Part shown: positions 26,501-40,339 of the stretch, one piece after another
How positions within the stretch are numbered: the first letter of the stretch is position 1
How the letters are laid out: each line of letters starts with the position of its first letter
Origin: Sipunculus nudus
Lineage: Eukaryota; Annelida; Sipuncula; Golfingiida; Sipunculidae
Direction of reading: 5' to 3'
Assembly (NCBI GenBank): GCA_026874595.1
Contig: CM049311.1
Coordinates: 11,125,676-11,189,675, forward strand
Length of the DNA: 64,000 bases
Translations under genes and position numbers: made by a program
The notes under the pieces: model-generated
What the model saw: the letters and a program-made list of their open reading frames with translations, nothing else
Database searches by the model: none
What the model was told of the DNA's origin: nothing

Positions 26501-27209
26501 CATGAGCAATATTATGAAATCGATTTCAAGTTACCCCTTGCGTAACGTGAATTCAAATGTAATTTACCGGTAAGAGATCTTAAATCGATTTCAGGTTACG
26601 CCCCGTTTTAGAGCGTTCACGAGACAGTTATCAGCAAAGCGGATGAAACGTTTCGCATTCCAACTCTTTGAAACCACCTCCGGAGCTTGATCCAAAACAT
26701 TTGGCCAAAATTGTTTGAAAACTGCTTGGATTGCCGTGTTAACGCTCAAAAACGTATTCACAACGGTTTGAAACGGTAATAGTGAAGTTGAGCTCTAACC
26801 TCAACCTCATGGACTTGCTTGAATGTCTTACCCTTAAGGGATCACTTCCCGGATGTTCCTAGTTCCATTCGCCAAATAATTTAGCTCATGTAATAGTACA
26901 TCAGGGGCGTCAATAAAGAGGGGGGGGGGATTTGTCACCCTCCACATTTTGGCAAGGAGGGATGTAGTCTCCCTACCCCGCTATTCAGAGAATAATATTT
27001 AGGCCTATATGTTGAAAATGAAATATATAAATAATAAGAATTATAGACTTTGGTTCTAATTATCAGACTACTATTCAATATTATATCCAAACCTTTTACT
27101 TGAAACATAATATCTAATTTTTAAAAACCTTATACTAAACTGTAATATATTTGAAATGTGTCTTACATACATTAATGTAATTGAATTCAGTTATACAGAC
27201 GCTATAAAG

Positions 27210-27210
<1 letters not shown>
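23580..27210. other. no supportable gene
   Basis: AT-rich DNA with poly-G tracts near 25470 and 26922 and two copies of AAATCGATTTCA(A/G)GTTAC at about 26518 and 26582. A proline-rich frame at about 25995-26230 (DPGVPSPFPEAPPAEVKTSS...) is open for some 80 codons but lacks convincing splice sites. Confidence 0.35.

Positions 27211-27213
<3 letters not shown>

Positions 27214-27254
<41 letters not shown>
27214..27254. repeat. (TA)n microsatellite
   Basis: A TA dinucleotide run, followed soon after by a C9/A10 homopolymer junction near 27270-27290. Confidence 0.95.
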
Positions 27255-27257
<3 letters not shown>

Positions 27258-27889
27258 GTGATCTCTTCCCCCCCCCAAAAAAAAAAGACAACAAAAAACT
27301 GGAAAATTAATTGACACCACTATACAAAATAAACGACCTGTTCAATGTCAGGTCCTAGACAATAGCTCTCTGAGATGTAAGGTATTTGGTTTGTCCAATC
27401 TTAAACTTGAATGAAAATGTTGAAATTGATTAATAAAATTGAAATCAAATATGAATAACAAATCCATTACAAAATTATCAGCTGCAGTAGCTGGAAACTG
27501 TAAATTAGATGAATGTTTAGAAACTAATGAAGCCATTTTACATTAAAATGCATATGTCTTGTAAACTCCACATATGTCCAAAAGAAAAACACGATATTCG
27601 ACTGATTTATTCATTTTAATATTCTGCCATGAGCTAATACATCAAAAGGCAACATTAGATACTAAGTACTAATATTTCACTAATAACTTAACTTGTTATG
27701 TGGATCGATGCAGACATATTTTCTGACGGTAGCCCCATGTTAAACTGGTCCAGTTCAGACTTGAGGACTCTGGATTAAAAAAGAGACAACTACCCGGGGC
27801 ATCGTCCGTGTATTCGACGGACGGCTGTCTTTGTCCAGACGTTAGATTAGTTTTCAGAGGCAACAGACACCAAATTGACTCTGTATGAT

Positions 27890-28062
27890 GACAGTTCAGT
27901 TAAAATTAGCTCAATTAGGAAAACGCCACCAATTTCTAGATGAAGGAATCAGCAGATTGATTAGCTCAATTTACACATTGCGCCATTTAGATTTGTCAAG
28001 GAGGAGTATGAACAATTTTGTGTTTGGCATAACGCCATTTGAGTAATTGTTAATTAAAGGGA
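27890..28062. promoter_or_regulatory. cluster of homeodomain-type cores (candidate enhancer)
   Basis: ATTAGCTCAATT occurs at about 27905 and again at about 27959, with further TAATTG and TTAATTAA cores near 28044-28056. The repeated arrangement and the relatively complex sequence suggest a regulatory element. It has no coding frame. Confidence 0.25.
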
Positions 28063-28064
28063 CT

Positions 28065-31000
28065 GTCCCGACTTTGACAATGAAGTCTATCTACCGACAG
28101 AATGGGCAAGACCAGATATCCTCTATATAATATAGTTGTGTGCACTAGTGTGTAGTTGGCAGGGTTGTGTTAAAGGTGGAAAGTTAAATGTTAGCTATAT
28201 TTTACGTAGACAACACCGTTGTAGCGCACGCCAGCACCAAGACCCGGCGGTTTTAAAAAACACATAAACCGACAGCACCCCGCGAAAAGTAATGAATCGT
28301 ACTTTGAGAGAACTATTTATTCATATTAGAAAAAAAATGATTTTCCCTATGTCAGCGAATGTTGCTGTTCCTTAACTGGGTTTCAAGATAGATGTACCAA
28401 CCGATATTTGATTTGTATTGACATCAAACCAGGTTAATTAACTCTTGTTCAAAACCCTCTCTCCAATTTATAACCATAACAATGATGTCTTTATAGATCA
28501 TATATTGTAAAGCAGTGTAGGTGATTTCGAGATTAGTGTTTTTCAACCCTATTATTCTTTTGCTCACGCAATATTTTCTACTTATCCTTAGGTGTTGCAT
28601 TTGCAAAAGATGACACAAATATATATCAATATTTAAGATATTAAAATATAAAATTCAATTTTCCATCGCTGTTATGCAAATTTTCGACAAGTATGGGTCG
28701 CGAATACAACTAAAGAGGCTTTTGTAAAAGTGTTTTAAAATTTAACCAGGCTTTGAATAATATATCATTCAGTTAAAGGCAAGACATCATTTTCATGTTG
28801 TCTGCTCTAAACTTGATTTTACTAGTGGCAGACAGGACATCTGCTGTAATGCCCATGGCACTGTTTTTGAAACTTCAGTATGCCAGTTATAGCTGACGTT
28901 GGCCTAATTCTAATACATGTGAAACCGTTCTCGGACAAAAAATAATACGACCGCGTAAGTCAATCTGTTAAACCTTTCTTGTTTGCCTTTGTTGCTTTTA
29001 TGAATTTTGACTTACACTGGCTGCTGCTGTAGTTCATTCCGTTTATTATTTAACACAAAGGTTTGGATTTAGGCCTACAAAGCGTTCTCGAGTTGGATCA
29101 AATTTATAAAGGAATCGCACAGTAGCCAAAATTTTGCTGTATGTACCTTTGGGCATAAAAGTGTGAATTCCTTTATATTTTCACTACAACCACGTCTGGA
29201 CACTTTGCAAAAGGTCTAACCTTAAAAGTACTTCATGTAAAGTCATTGTGATTCATAGACATATTCCAAAATCTGTCAGAATACTCATCCATGTTGCTGG
29301 GTTGAATTCGAGAAATGTTGCTATGTACAAGTTACCGAATAATATTTTTTTTATTACGAAGTAAAACCTTCAGGCATTTTAAGAATCATCAGTTCGCTTA
29401 CATGATATTTTGCAGTTGTATTTTTTTCTTTTATCTGTAATAAAAGTTATATAGTGTATATAAATGAACTAGTGCCTTCTTACTTAAGTGATTGGTTTAC
29501 CATGACAACACAAAATCACCATTACGACACACGATCAACCAAATCCTTTTTGATTCTTTATATCTCCGCCAGATGCCGAGGAAATATATTTCTCCCTTGA
29601 TTTGTATGTCTGTTAGCAACTTTAAAAAAGTATTGAGCGGATTTTCATTAACAGTTAGTGGAGGTTTATGATAACACCCATGGAACAATCCGAGAAATTT
29701 TAATGGTAATCTATATCACTACGATGAATATAAATTCAAATAAACACATACCTTTGCCGAATCAAGGTGATTTTTTTATTGTCGCAGCGTAGGATAGAGC
29801 AATTCATCGGTATAGGGCCTTTTTTGTTTAAGTGCACCTGTGACCCATGTTAGCCAAGCGAGTTACTCAGTGGTGGCATGATTAGTGTCGTATGACTCCA
29901 CTTCTTGTGTTAAGTTTTTTTTAATGTTAGCAGTGTACTATGAACTGTCCTGGGTCTCAGAAATAACTGTGCCTCCCTATTTCAATATCTTTGAAAATTA
30001 TTGCGGTCTCACTTCCTCATTTTGTCTGAGTTATCTTATTTATTTAAAAAATATGTTAGTCATTCTACCGATAATTTTAGTCTTGAATGTTAGTCCGTTA
30101 ATCACTCTCATTCACAAGCACAACAGCATCATTGTAATGGTAATGGTCTTAAATACTCTCTCGTTTCTTGTCATTTCTTCTAAGAATTCCATTTACAATC
30201 CCTTTAAACTGTGCCTTTATTTTTATGATTCGTCATGTAACTAATCTGTTTGTCTTTGGTCAGAGAAAAGTGCCAATATGGTATTGGTTACCTTAACCAT
30301 ATGTTGTGATAAATCAATTGATGATAAATAACCCTGAAATCTACAAGTGAACTTTAAATCATAATGGTACTTTTTTAAAAAATAAATGTATATCCACTCA
30401 GCTTCATAACATTCCAGTTTATCAAAGCATAGCAGAATCTGGATTTAGGTGTAATCTTTATCCGAAGATTCGTGAAATTATGAAAGTAAAGGTCCGAAAA
30501 TAGTCTTGTTTATCAGTCAAAAATATATGAGTCGAATATTTTATTTTTAAAAATGTAATATAAACACTTAATATATACTTGTACACTTTATGTTATTTTA
30601 AATTAAAAACAGCTTTTCTAACTTATCCGAATGAATAATAATAAACGATCCAAACTGTTGCACGGAAATTCGAGATTTTGTGGTAAGAGGAGGCGGTTGA
30701 AATAAGACTACGGTGACGTCTGTGCGTGCGTGTGTGCCGTATATCTTCTGACATTATGAAATGTATCACGTCACAAACGCCCAATATTTATCTAGCAATC
30801 ACCTCACGCAAGAAGCAGTCTGGCTAAAACAGGACGTCGGCATATTCACAGTCCCACAGCCGCTCACAGAATCGGAATCAAGCTGATATCAGCCCGTCTC
30901 AAAACAGATTAAGTCAAAGGCCATACGGTGGCTGTGAATTTTCCTTATTGTCAGTAGACCGTTTGCATGTTTTCTTGTCTGTTTGTTTTATTCTCTCAAG

Positions 31001-31810
31001 ACTATGGAGAATAAATGACTTGGAAAATGGTATTAATAACCCGGGTGGCTTGGAGACGTTTGCTATGAGGCAATAATTGATGAAACGGCACAAAAGCCAG
31101 ATGACAGACGCAATCAGTTATGAAGGAATTGCTTATTCTGTGGGGCCCGGAGCGACTTTTACCAAGTTTCACGACAGCACGCTAGCTCTGTGCCAGGTTA
31201 AAATGCATGGATTTCCTTTTATCAGGCTGATTGTCTTTATTTTTACATAATTACTATAACTTTTCACGATGTCCGATGTTACGAAACGGACCCTTATTGA
31301 TCTATATCTCATCTGGAACCTCTGCCTCCTCAACGACTCCGAGGAATTGACCGGCTGCTTAACGTCAATGTTCCATCCCAATGACACTTAAGACGACTTT
31401 AACTTGTCCATTGACATCGACAAATCCACAGAAGTACAGGGGTTTATCCCACGAATCATCCCATTATCCCCCGGTCAATGACATGTAGCCATTGATGGAA
31501 AGTTCCGCTGGTGGCCTTTCAATACTTGTCAGCAAATCAAGAATCTGGCAGTCCTAATCACTCTGTAGCCGTCCAATCTTCAGATCTAGCATTAAATGTT
31601 TACATTTTCACTATAAGGTTGATAATAATATTGAGCGAATTTATTGGGTTTTCTTATAATTTAATCAAAATGTACTACTTGATGCTTTCACCCTATAGCG
31701 CTGTATAGATTCACATTGTGGACACAGATTCCATATTTGAAATCAGGTTTCCTTGTATCACAAATTTTAAGCTGAAAAAGGCTAATTCCGTGGAGAATTT
31801 TAAAAGTAAA
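28065..31810. other. no supportable gene
   Basis: The longest frame (29885-30244, 119 codons) is hydrophobic because of T-rich sequence and resembles nothing known. The stretch 30680-31500 is more complex, with CACGTCAC and GACGTC motifs and few repeats, and could be conserved non-coding DNA; conservation cannot be tested here. Confidence 0.35.
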
Positions 31811-31813
31811 TAA

Positions 31814-32135
31814 CTAAGGCCAAAAAAATAAAAAGGTATGGCTCTCAGGCACTTTTTTTTCAGAAATCAGTGCGGTCGGGCGGTATTTTACTTTTTACCT
31901 TTTTTGTATGTTTCGATAAAAATGTCATATGATCAGGGAAAAGCATAAACATAAGAGGATGTTTTTTGCTGAACAGGTAAAAGTATTACATAACAAGGAA
32001 AATCGTATGAAAATTGTATTATTTTATCCTCTTGAAAGGTTAAAATCAAAATAAAAATGTTTGATGCGGGGGGGGGGGGGTGGGGAATTGATGCGGGCGG
32101 TGCCTGAGAACCATACCTTTTATGTTTTGGACTAA
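31814..32135. mobile_element. TIR MITE, copy 1
   Basis: The ends are inverted over about 28 bases: TAAGGCCAAAA...AAAAGGTATGGCTCTCAGGC at the left and GCCTGAGAACCATACCTTTT...TTTTGGACTA at the right. The interior is AT-rich with GTGCGGTCGGGCGGTATTT near one end and a G14 tract near the other. A second copy in the same orientation lies at 49188. Confidence 0.75.
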
Positions 32136-32856
32136 ATGGTATACACCGATGATTTTAGTTTGCATAAACTAGCTATGATTGAGCTTAACTCATTGAATAT
32201 TCTGTTTGTAACAAACATGTTCAATTTTGTTTACCTAAAGAAACTTCATTTCAACATCACGATACAACATAAGCATTTTTATATATATTTAATTCACTGG
32301 AATCGCAGGAAATTTCCTACATTTTTGGTGTTTGCTAGTCACATTTAATCATTAACAAAACTATTAAAACCAGATGTGTTCCCGAGAGGATAGATATGTT
32401 GAAGACCACTTGGGTAAATTAACAACCGTTGAACATATAAATCATCCCGGGAAACTGATTAGAATAACTTGTTCTATGCTTATAAATAGAAGGAGAGGCA
32501 AAAGTTTAAACAGTTGTTAGTAATATAAGAGTAAAACACGACCACCCCGCTGTCACTATACCAATAATCCTGATCGCGTCAGACCATTTAAATACTTATC
32601 ATTACTGTTTAAAACAACCATCCTTCATATCCTACCACTCTTGTGTAAGCGGGGTTTAACTGTATGGCATTCAGGGGTTATAGGAACAATGGATGCATTT
32701 TTCAGGGGGGGGGGGGAATTTAATTCAACATTTGTTTATGAGATGAACAGAAACAGGAGTGACTGAGGTGCCAAGGAGTACTGTAAATATGGCTCATTTG
32801 CATTTATATTGTTACAGATAACTCTTTTATTGTATACACATTCTTACATGTGTATG

Positions 32857-33591
32857 TGTAGCGCTAGCATTTTCCGTTGCCATTTGAGACACGCGAGCTG
32901 GCCCGGCCCACGCGTGGGGCCTGACGTGTTAACACAGCGGTCATGCTAATCTGAAACTTTCTCGGCTGGTCGCGCTGTATGAGCGCGTTTCTTGTAATGT
33001 TCTTTGGGTGTGTGTTTTATGTATTGTTGGGTTCTTTGGGATTTTTCGTGAAATATAATTTTCTAGAATTTTCGGATGAAAAGTTATAGATAGGGGGCTA
33101 TGTTTAGAGCCGAAAGAGGAAAGAGGAGAGAGAGATATTCCAGCGTGCACGGAGGAGTGCGGGTCAGTTTGTGGGCCTTTCCGATAGGTGCAGCAGTTAT
33201 AGATATTCTCGTAATTTGTAACGGATTTTATATAGTCTTCAGTTTGCCTTTGAGATCACTTCCAGGATTTCACTTTTGGATTACAGCAGATTAATTTTGT
33301 GATTGAATTGGACAATTATTCTCTGAGAAGATTTATGTGGATTATATGCTTTAAGGACTGTGACTGTTGTCGCTGTGACAGTGGTGGTATCCGGGTACTG
33401 TGCACTCTATTTATTATATTGTGTAATTGTATTGATTTGCTGTTGCACTGTTGTTATACTATGTAACTGTTTTGATTAAGTGTATTGTAATTTTAGGGTT
33501 GTTTTAAGAATAAATTATAGTTATTTGTTAACAAAAAATCACTGACTTCTTTATTCATTCCCCTAGACATTTCACGCTGCCTAGTGTTACA
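32857..33591 (+). mobile_element. solo LTR of a retrotransposon
   Basis: A 735-base segment starts TGTAGCGCTAG and ends CTAGTGTTACA, so the tips are short inverted repeats (TGTA-n3-CTAG / CTAG-n3-TACA) with the canonical TG...CA. An AATAAA lies at 33509-33514, about 80 bases from the right end, followed by a T-rich stretch. There are no internal gag or pol frames and no second LTR in the window, so it fits a solo LTR left by recombination. Five-base flanks (GTATG and GAATA) do not match, so the target duplication is lost or the ends are slightly off. Ty3/Gypsy-type origin is a guess. Confidence 0.5.
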
Positions 33592-33594
33592 GAA

Positions 33595-36075
33595 TATAAC
33601 CATAACAAAATTTGTGCTCGTCATGACTACTTTATATGTTGATATTAGGTTCCGTAACAATATACATTATAAACATTGCATGTACATATTAAAAGATAAA
33701 GTACGCGTAGTTATCTTGTCCACCCTAAAGTCCCACAAGGGCTGTATGTGGGCAATCGCACACGGGCTGTATGTGGGCAATCGAGGTCAGGGAAGTCGCA
33801 AGCCCAACAAGAACTGTCCGTCGCTGGCCGGTCGTCTGTTCACATGTAAAGCTGCTGATGTTATGACGAGTGTATAGGTTTACAAGTGTTTAGTAGACCA
33901 TGGTGCGACCATTGTGTAAAAAGCTGACAGAAATTGAACACCATATGGCCTAGAGATTTATTTATGTAATGTGATATGGAAACACATGATTTTTCTCTTG
34001 TATTTACTTGTAAACGGCTGAACGTACACTCTTTTTGGTACAAAAATGGTTTTCCTGAAAGAGAACACATGAACTAATCTCTCAGAGTAAGGTATAAGGT
34101 TTCAAAGGAAAAGGGTACCAGTGCTGTAGTTGTTATCCATTATCCTGGTAAAGAAACAAGAAATAGGCCATGGAACGCGTTATATAAGCAAAACTCTAAC
34201 ATTCAGCGAAAGGGATTCCTCTTTGCAAAAAAGTCATGTTCATTTAAAGGGAATGGAAAATAGCAAGTCTCAGGAGCAGGGGCTACAGCTTTTTAAGAAA
34301 ATAGTGTTTTTTATATGCCGCTATGTCTAGTAAAAACAAAAAGATATATATATATGCAAGACGAATATATTTATCATGGTTTAATATGGTATGCGTGAAA
34401 GTTCGTTTGTATTATTAACAAATTCCTGCCAGTAGTGCGGTTTCCCGGTTTTGCTTCTTCACTCGCAAAATTTGTGCCTTAAAAAATGTAAAAAAGGAAG
34501 AAAAAAGTAATATTTTGGTTTCCTCTGCTCAAGCATAAATAGAGATATGGGTGTGATTATTAATATGCACCAGATCAAAATTACCGTCTTCTTGTAACAA
34601 TAAGTTGTAACAATGGAGGAACACATGCAATGACACATTGCTTTGAAAAGAAAACTGTTGTGAATATTACTAGAAAATTAGTCATAATCTTATTATTATA
34701 CTGGCGCTGTTAATGTTCATTTCCTGATTTATGACATCAGGAAAATAAAAGTCCATTCATTCTTTTGAAAAAGTGGGAAATTTAATAAGTCATCAATAAG
34801 CCATGACATTCAAGTGAACAACTTAAAATAAAATATTCCATGATTAATATTGCTTGACATTTAGAATATATTTAATGAACATTTCAAAGGTTCTTCGACC
34901 GCAGAAAACAGGACCAAATTTATCATCGGTTACTATTAGAGTTTCTCAAAGTATTGATTACAGGAAGCATACTAAAGACAGTAACTTCAGAAAAGTAGCA
35001 GTGGATTGGAAAATATCCCGAAACTTACAGGTTTCTTCCGGGAAACACCATCATGGTATGGGTTGTTAAAACCTTGTTGAACATGAGTAGGGATTCCACT
35101 AGAGAATAGCCCATCAATAATACCGGAAAATTTGCCATATTTATATTTTGGCGGGCTTGCCAATCCTTCTGTTGTTTGTACGCAGTTCTCGTGGGAGCGA
35201 TACACATGAGGTGGTCAGGACGGACATTTTATGTACGCTAACGTAATATTTGCCGTCGGTGCATTGTTTGGATTCAGTGCTACAAAGATCAATTTGACGG
35301 AGTCGCATGTATAAATCACTCTGGTCGGAAACCATAATTCTTGTGTTATTGATCTTGCTAATGGCGGGGGAAGCACTGATATTTATCATCTCGTGTCGGC
35401 TTCACCATGCAATTGGTCGCTCCGGTCCTACCTGTTAAAGATTACATGCAGTAAACAATAGTACTGTAACATAATGAAATCAGCTCACGCACAAGAGCTC
35501 TCTCTCTCTCTCCATACATACACATACTTTAATTAAACAAAGGGAAATAACAAAGGAGAAAATCAAATATTGAGTGGCCATGCTCACACCAAGTTTCTGT
35601 TCCGTACCAAGGCGAAGAAAGTTTTGTAACCAAACTCTGATGATTGACTGATCATAATTTAATCAACTTAATTTAAATGCCTACTGGTTCGTGCAAGTAG
35701 AAAAACAAATATGTTAAGAAACAAACATATAAACAATTCAGAATCAGTAGATTCGAATAGATTTATTTATTTTCGTGGGCGGAAAATGTCCGGTGATTCC
35801 AGAAACCACCAGCTTTGGAAAGAAAAAGTAATAACAAACCCATTTAATACCATATTATCCAACCAATAAGCAGATTTCAAATTTCATACACAAATCATAT
35901 TTCCAGAATGAATTAGAATCAGACTAAGCAGAAGGCAAACCTCCATCAAGAAAGAAAAACAATTCAGTTGTAAATGCGCTTGTTCATCCTGGCCCGCACC
36001 AACATGTTAGGGGTTCCTCCTTGCCAATGTTCCATGCTTCCTCCACAAGCATTGGGTAACCCTGCTAACAAACCT
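33595..36075. other. no supportable gene
   Basis: AT-rich, with a short direct repeat of GGGCTGTATGTGGGCAATCG (33741 and 33766). The stretch 35141-35400 is more complex and has a 82-codon minus-strand frame, unrecognised. Confidence 0.4.
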
Positions 36076-36079
36076 TCAA

Positions 36080-36410
36080 ACTAGAATTCTGAATTCTAAT
36101 GAATGCAAGGCTCCGCCATGTGGTGGACTCCCTATTGTGGGATGCTCCCAAACCGAGTTTACATTCACTTAATCGGCCCATATTTCCAGGATCATTCATG
36201 CAAAAGTGACTGTACATTGTGAAGGTTCCTTGATAATGTTCCTTACCAAGTACCGGATCTACACCAAAATTTTGTCGATTTTTCTTTGGCCCATTTCCGA
36301 AATGTCCTGCAAATGTCATCAGATTCCGTTAATGATTGCGTGATGTATGTTGTTAACGATCACAAATCACGCACAAATACACACAAGAGGGGATAAATGC
36401 TTACCCAACT
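36080..36410 (+). repeat. dispersed repeat, copy 1
   Basis: It shares ordered blocks with 53190-53505: GAATGCAAG(G/T)CTCCGC, CACTTA(A/T)TCGGCCCATATTTCCAGG, TT(G/-)GCCCATT...CCGAAATG, ATGATTG(C/T)GTG and a CACAAAN-rich tail followed by GGGGAT. Minus-strand frames in both copies (with a shared PGNMGR segment) are too degenerate to call genes. Confidence 0.6.
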
Positions 36411-36414
36411 GCCG

Positions 36415-38350
36415 GAGGCAACAAACAGAATGTTGAAAACATAACCTTCTTGACTGTAAGGAAAACCATAGCTGAAAATAATGCCTCTGCGTAACCCAGC
36501 GGTCAAAGTTCACAAAAAAGTCAGGTCTCTCGTCATAGTTTCAGTGACGTTATAACTACAGTCAGTTGTTTGTATCCTGACCTTTCTTGAGGTGACCCAA
36601 CCGGGGTCAAGTGCAGGCACTTTTGTGTGATAGCCGTCACTCCCTCGGCGAAAGGCTTGACCCCTTGGGTCTGGGGCGTACAAGTTTTGATTAAAATAGT
36701 CCATTCAGGCAACCATAAAACTACAGGCCAGGTTTAGATACACCGCCTACACTCGTAAATCATTCTTGCAACGAAAAGAACAAGCGTGCTGGCTTTATAC
36801 CATGTCACAATGTAGACAGATATCGTCACCCATATTCATATTATGTAACTGTATATTTGTAATAGACAAATATTTAAACATATAAGAAACCAAATTATAC
36901 TTAAATCAAATCAGGATATCCATATTGTGGACCATGGGTGCAGTTACCATTATGATTGAGCGGGCGGCTTTAAGTGTTTTTTTATGTTTTTTTTAATTGA
37001 AGACCCAAGTCAATTTTACATCAATATTTATATAAAATAAATTCTCACATTTTCTAAATATTCATTAAAGTACTCAGACGAGAAAATCTTTCTTCTTTTA
37101 TTTCCCAGTGTTTTGTCCCTTGTTTATTGGCAGATATTTAAAAGATTCAGCTGATCCGCTGGAAATCGATTACATTCGTTAAACAATATTCGTGTAATTA
37201 ACAACAATTTTGAAGGTATCTGTATATTAATATTTTATACAATATTTGGGACCATATTATACCCACACATGAAACATAAGCAAGCTATCTTAAAAGGATA
37301 TGTTGAGGTGATACTTTTGTACATTACTTTATTTGATGGTTATATATATATTTTGTTTCACTGAAATATTTACTATACTCACCATTTTATCAACCCGTTT
37401 TGAAAAAAAAAAATAAGCAAATATTTTCACTTTTTTAAAATGTCCCAATATGTTAGAACCCCAGATTTAGGCCGTTTTCTGGATGTTTAAGGTTTGCATG
37501 AATATACCATTTTTGCCATAACTAAGTGACAGGTAATCTCCCGAGTATATATATATACGTGCAATAACAGCAGAATAATCCCTTACTTAGTGCTTGCTGC
37601 TATACCCAACAGTAACGCCCGTCACTTACTCGGCTTAAAGGGAAAAGGAAGTTGCCATTAAGGATTAATGTACCGGAAGCAGCCACTCCGCTACATCCGG
37701 AAGTAGCGTAAGGCACGGGTAAAAGGGGATTTATGGGTAATAAACGTCCTTCGTATTCCCTGAAAATTTATTTTTTTTACTTTTGTAACACAATAAGAAC
37801 AGGGAAAGACTAAACAGAGCAAATTATACGATATGGGAAGTTTACATACTTTTGCTGTTATAATTTGTCCACTAGTTCCTCCAAGTCATTTCTTTCAAAG
37901 AGGTATTTCACAAGTCCAAGTCCGTAGAGTCGTAGTCCTTCATTTGTTTTATCACCAAGCCTTTTTCACTTAAAGAGGAGTCATTTCTCAACAACAGGGA
38001 AGAAGCCTGAATGATATGCTTCCAATGCTTTCCCTAAACTTCCTCACATGAAATACAATGCCAGTTCCCATGTCGTAATTAACAAACAGTAGTAATATCG
38101 CACATGTATGTTTTATGTATATAATGTCACCCCTTTTGCTCCCTAGCAGGCTGTCAGCCTGTCGTGAGGTAATATCATGCGCCATATGGTTGACCTCTCA
38201 CAAACTCTGTGACAATATTTTCGGACATACTTAACATACAGGGCTATACTATTGATGATATGTAGAGGTAACGGAGTGTCTTAACGTAGCACTTTGAGCG
38301 TAAGATTCTCAAAAAAAACTTGAATTATCGGTTCAAGAACAACGGGGAAA
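36415..38350. other. no supportable gene
   Basis: AT-rich DNA. A complex stretch at 36490-36710 and another at 37605-37745 (with ATCCGGAAG and ACCGGAAG, ETS-type cores) stand out but contain no splice-supported exon. Confidence 0.35.
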
Positions 38351-38427
38351 TGCTACTTATTAGACAGGAACTGCACCACTTGACCGGAGCACCGGATATC
38401 ACCGCGGTCCAGGTCTGTATCTATTTG

Positions 38428-38930
38428 TTATTGGGACAAGGTGGTTAAGACTTGAATACATCTGAATAGCACATCTTCAGTCCAGTGTCCATCTTTCCAG
38501 AAGGATAGTGACAGCTGCGGCAGTATGCACGCGGACTCATCATATCGGCATGTTTCCATTAGGGATATAGCTTCATCAAGACGTGCGGTACCCATTACGG
38601 CGCTGCCATCCAATTAGACAGTGGCCCAGTCGGACAAAGGGCGAGGGCGACTCGAAGGCGGGACATCGGCACAGGCGGGAGGGCTCCCATTTCTGTGGCG
38701 TTCCGAACCTTAGATCCCTTACACAATAACTGATTTCATTATTTCTCTCCTCTCGGCTTGCTTGATGTGACAGGTTGTCCATAGGCCAAGCCTGACGTGT
38801 GTCCCTACCGTTAAAATGAATTGACCCATAGATGTTATACCTTGCTCGGATCCTGATAGAAGAAATCTGACCTTAGTTCTGAAATTTTGCATCCGTAGAT
38901 TTTGAACCTGCATTTACGGTCACCCCTGTG
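38428..38930 (-). other. GC-richer, coding-like stretch (possible decayed exon)
   Basis: On the minus strand, 38428-38613 reads 61 codons with even codon use (LDEAISLMETCRYDES... to CIQVLTTLSQ, then TAA). An in-frame TAA lies directly upstream, and other frames remain open through 38913. It is noticeably less AT-rich than its flanks. I recognise no family. It may be a frame-broken remnant of a gene or transposon. Confidence 0.2.
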
Positions 38931-40339
38931 TGACTGTCGTCATACGTGTCGTTATTTCATCCATAATGAGTAACTTCTATCTGTATCCCTGTATAAATAT
39001 TCATTGTGAAATTCACAAAGGAAATTTTTATATACATAATCATTTTCGCGTGTACCCGGGTCCGAATTTCACAAGATAGTAACTTTCATAGATTTCTCAA
39101 TTCCGACCTTTTACTGGCATGTATTTTCTGGAAATACCGTTAATATTAATAAAAGTAAAATTAGAAATGTGTTAATAAATGAAACATAAAGTCCTACGAT
39201 AATATGAGAAATTGGGCGTGGTCAATAAAAGGTTTTGCCGATACAAGTCCCCTTTTCACCAAACTCTCTCCGGCGATATACATTCTGGCCTGCACGCTGC
39301 TTTCAGAGTATTTTAGTGTCGCATCCCCGCGCACTTCTCGAACACTAGCAGGTTTTAATTCTCAAAGTTTCTCGAAACCGTTTATAGGGGCTTCAATTTT
39401 TGCGTACACTCTAAAACCCGGGTGTTGCATTATAGGCATTCAGCTAGTACTAAATATATAAAAGTAAGAAAATCTGGAGAACTATTTTTCATTATGGCAT
39501 ACACTTTTCTTATAATTTTTGTTTTCATGATCTTTGTTCCGTTAGTGAGTATTGAGAAAGTCCAAATAAATGAAGTTTAATTGTTAATGTATAAGATTTA
39601 ATTAAGTTTGTTTTTCCGAAAATGCACACCGCACATACACACACCAACAAATGCACATACCCCCCCCCCCCCCTCCCCCCATGCAGGATAACAAAGTGAG
39701 CAAGTTATATAAAGTGACAGGTACTTATACTCTTTTTGATATCCATGAGTTTCCGGAAGAATAAGAGGCCATCATTTTACACAGGCCTTATAATTTCACG
39801 CATATTGTACGATAAATCACTCTGACAGAAACACTGAAGTAATATCCGAAGCATAAATATGATACATTTATTAAATGCCCAAAGGAAACTATACGATACA
39901 GAACATATTCATATCTGAAACATATATCTCGGATAAGATTAGGTTTAAACCATTTATTTAGTAAGTCCCCATGGGAAATTGTTAGTTACAGCCTGTGACA
40001 AGGGAAATCATAGAGACTTATGCATATGGACAGACTAATATATCAAAAATACCTATCTTAACACTTATAATATAATGTAAATATATAGTCACCCGCACTC
40101 TGACCAAAATCTCAATCTTTCTTTAAATTATTCGCGGACTACACGGGATAAGATTGGTACCAGACCAGTGACCAAATACATCATGCGGTCGTGTCTTGAG
40201 ACATATGGGCGTTGAAGTTGATTAAAACTGAAGCGGGGTCTCTTTCCAGCCATCTACTAGTGAGCTTTATACATCATATCGGTTTTAGCCTCACAACTGT
40301 CACACAGATATACTCAAGAACAACTTCAACGGCCAACAG

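Noticed and set aside
29885-30244. 119-codon hydrophobic frame
   Set aside because: Composition follows local T-richness, there is no recognisable family, and it has no splice or poly(A) support.
39204-39461. 85-codon frame
   Set aside because: No known motif, no splice support.
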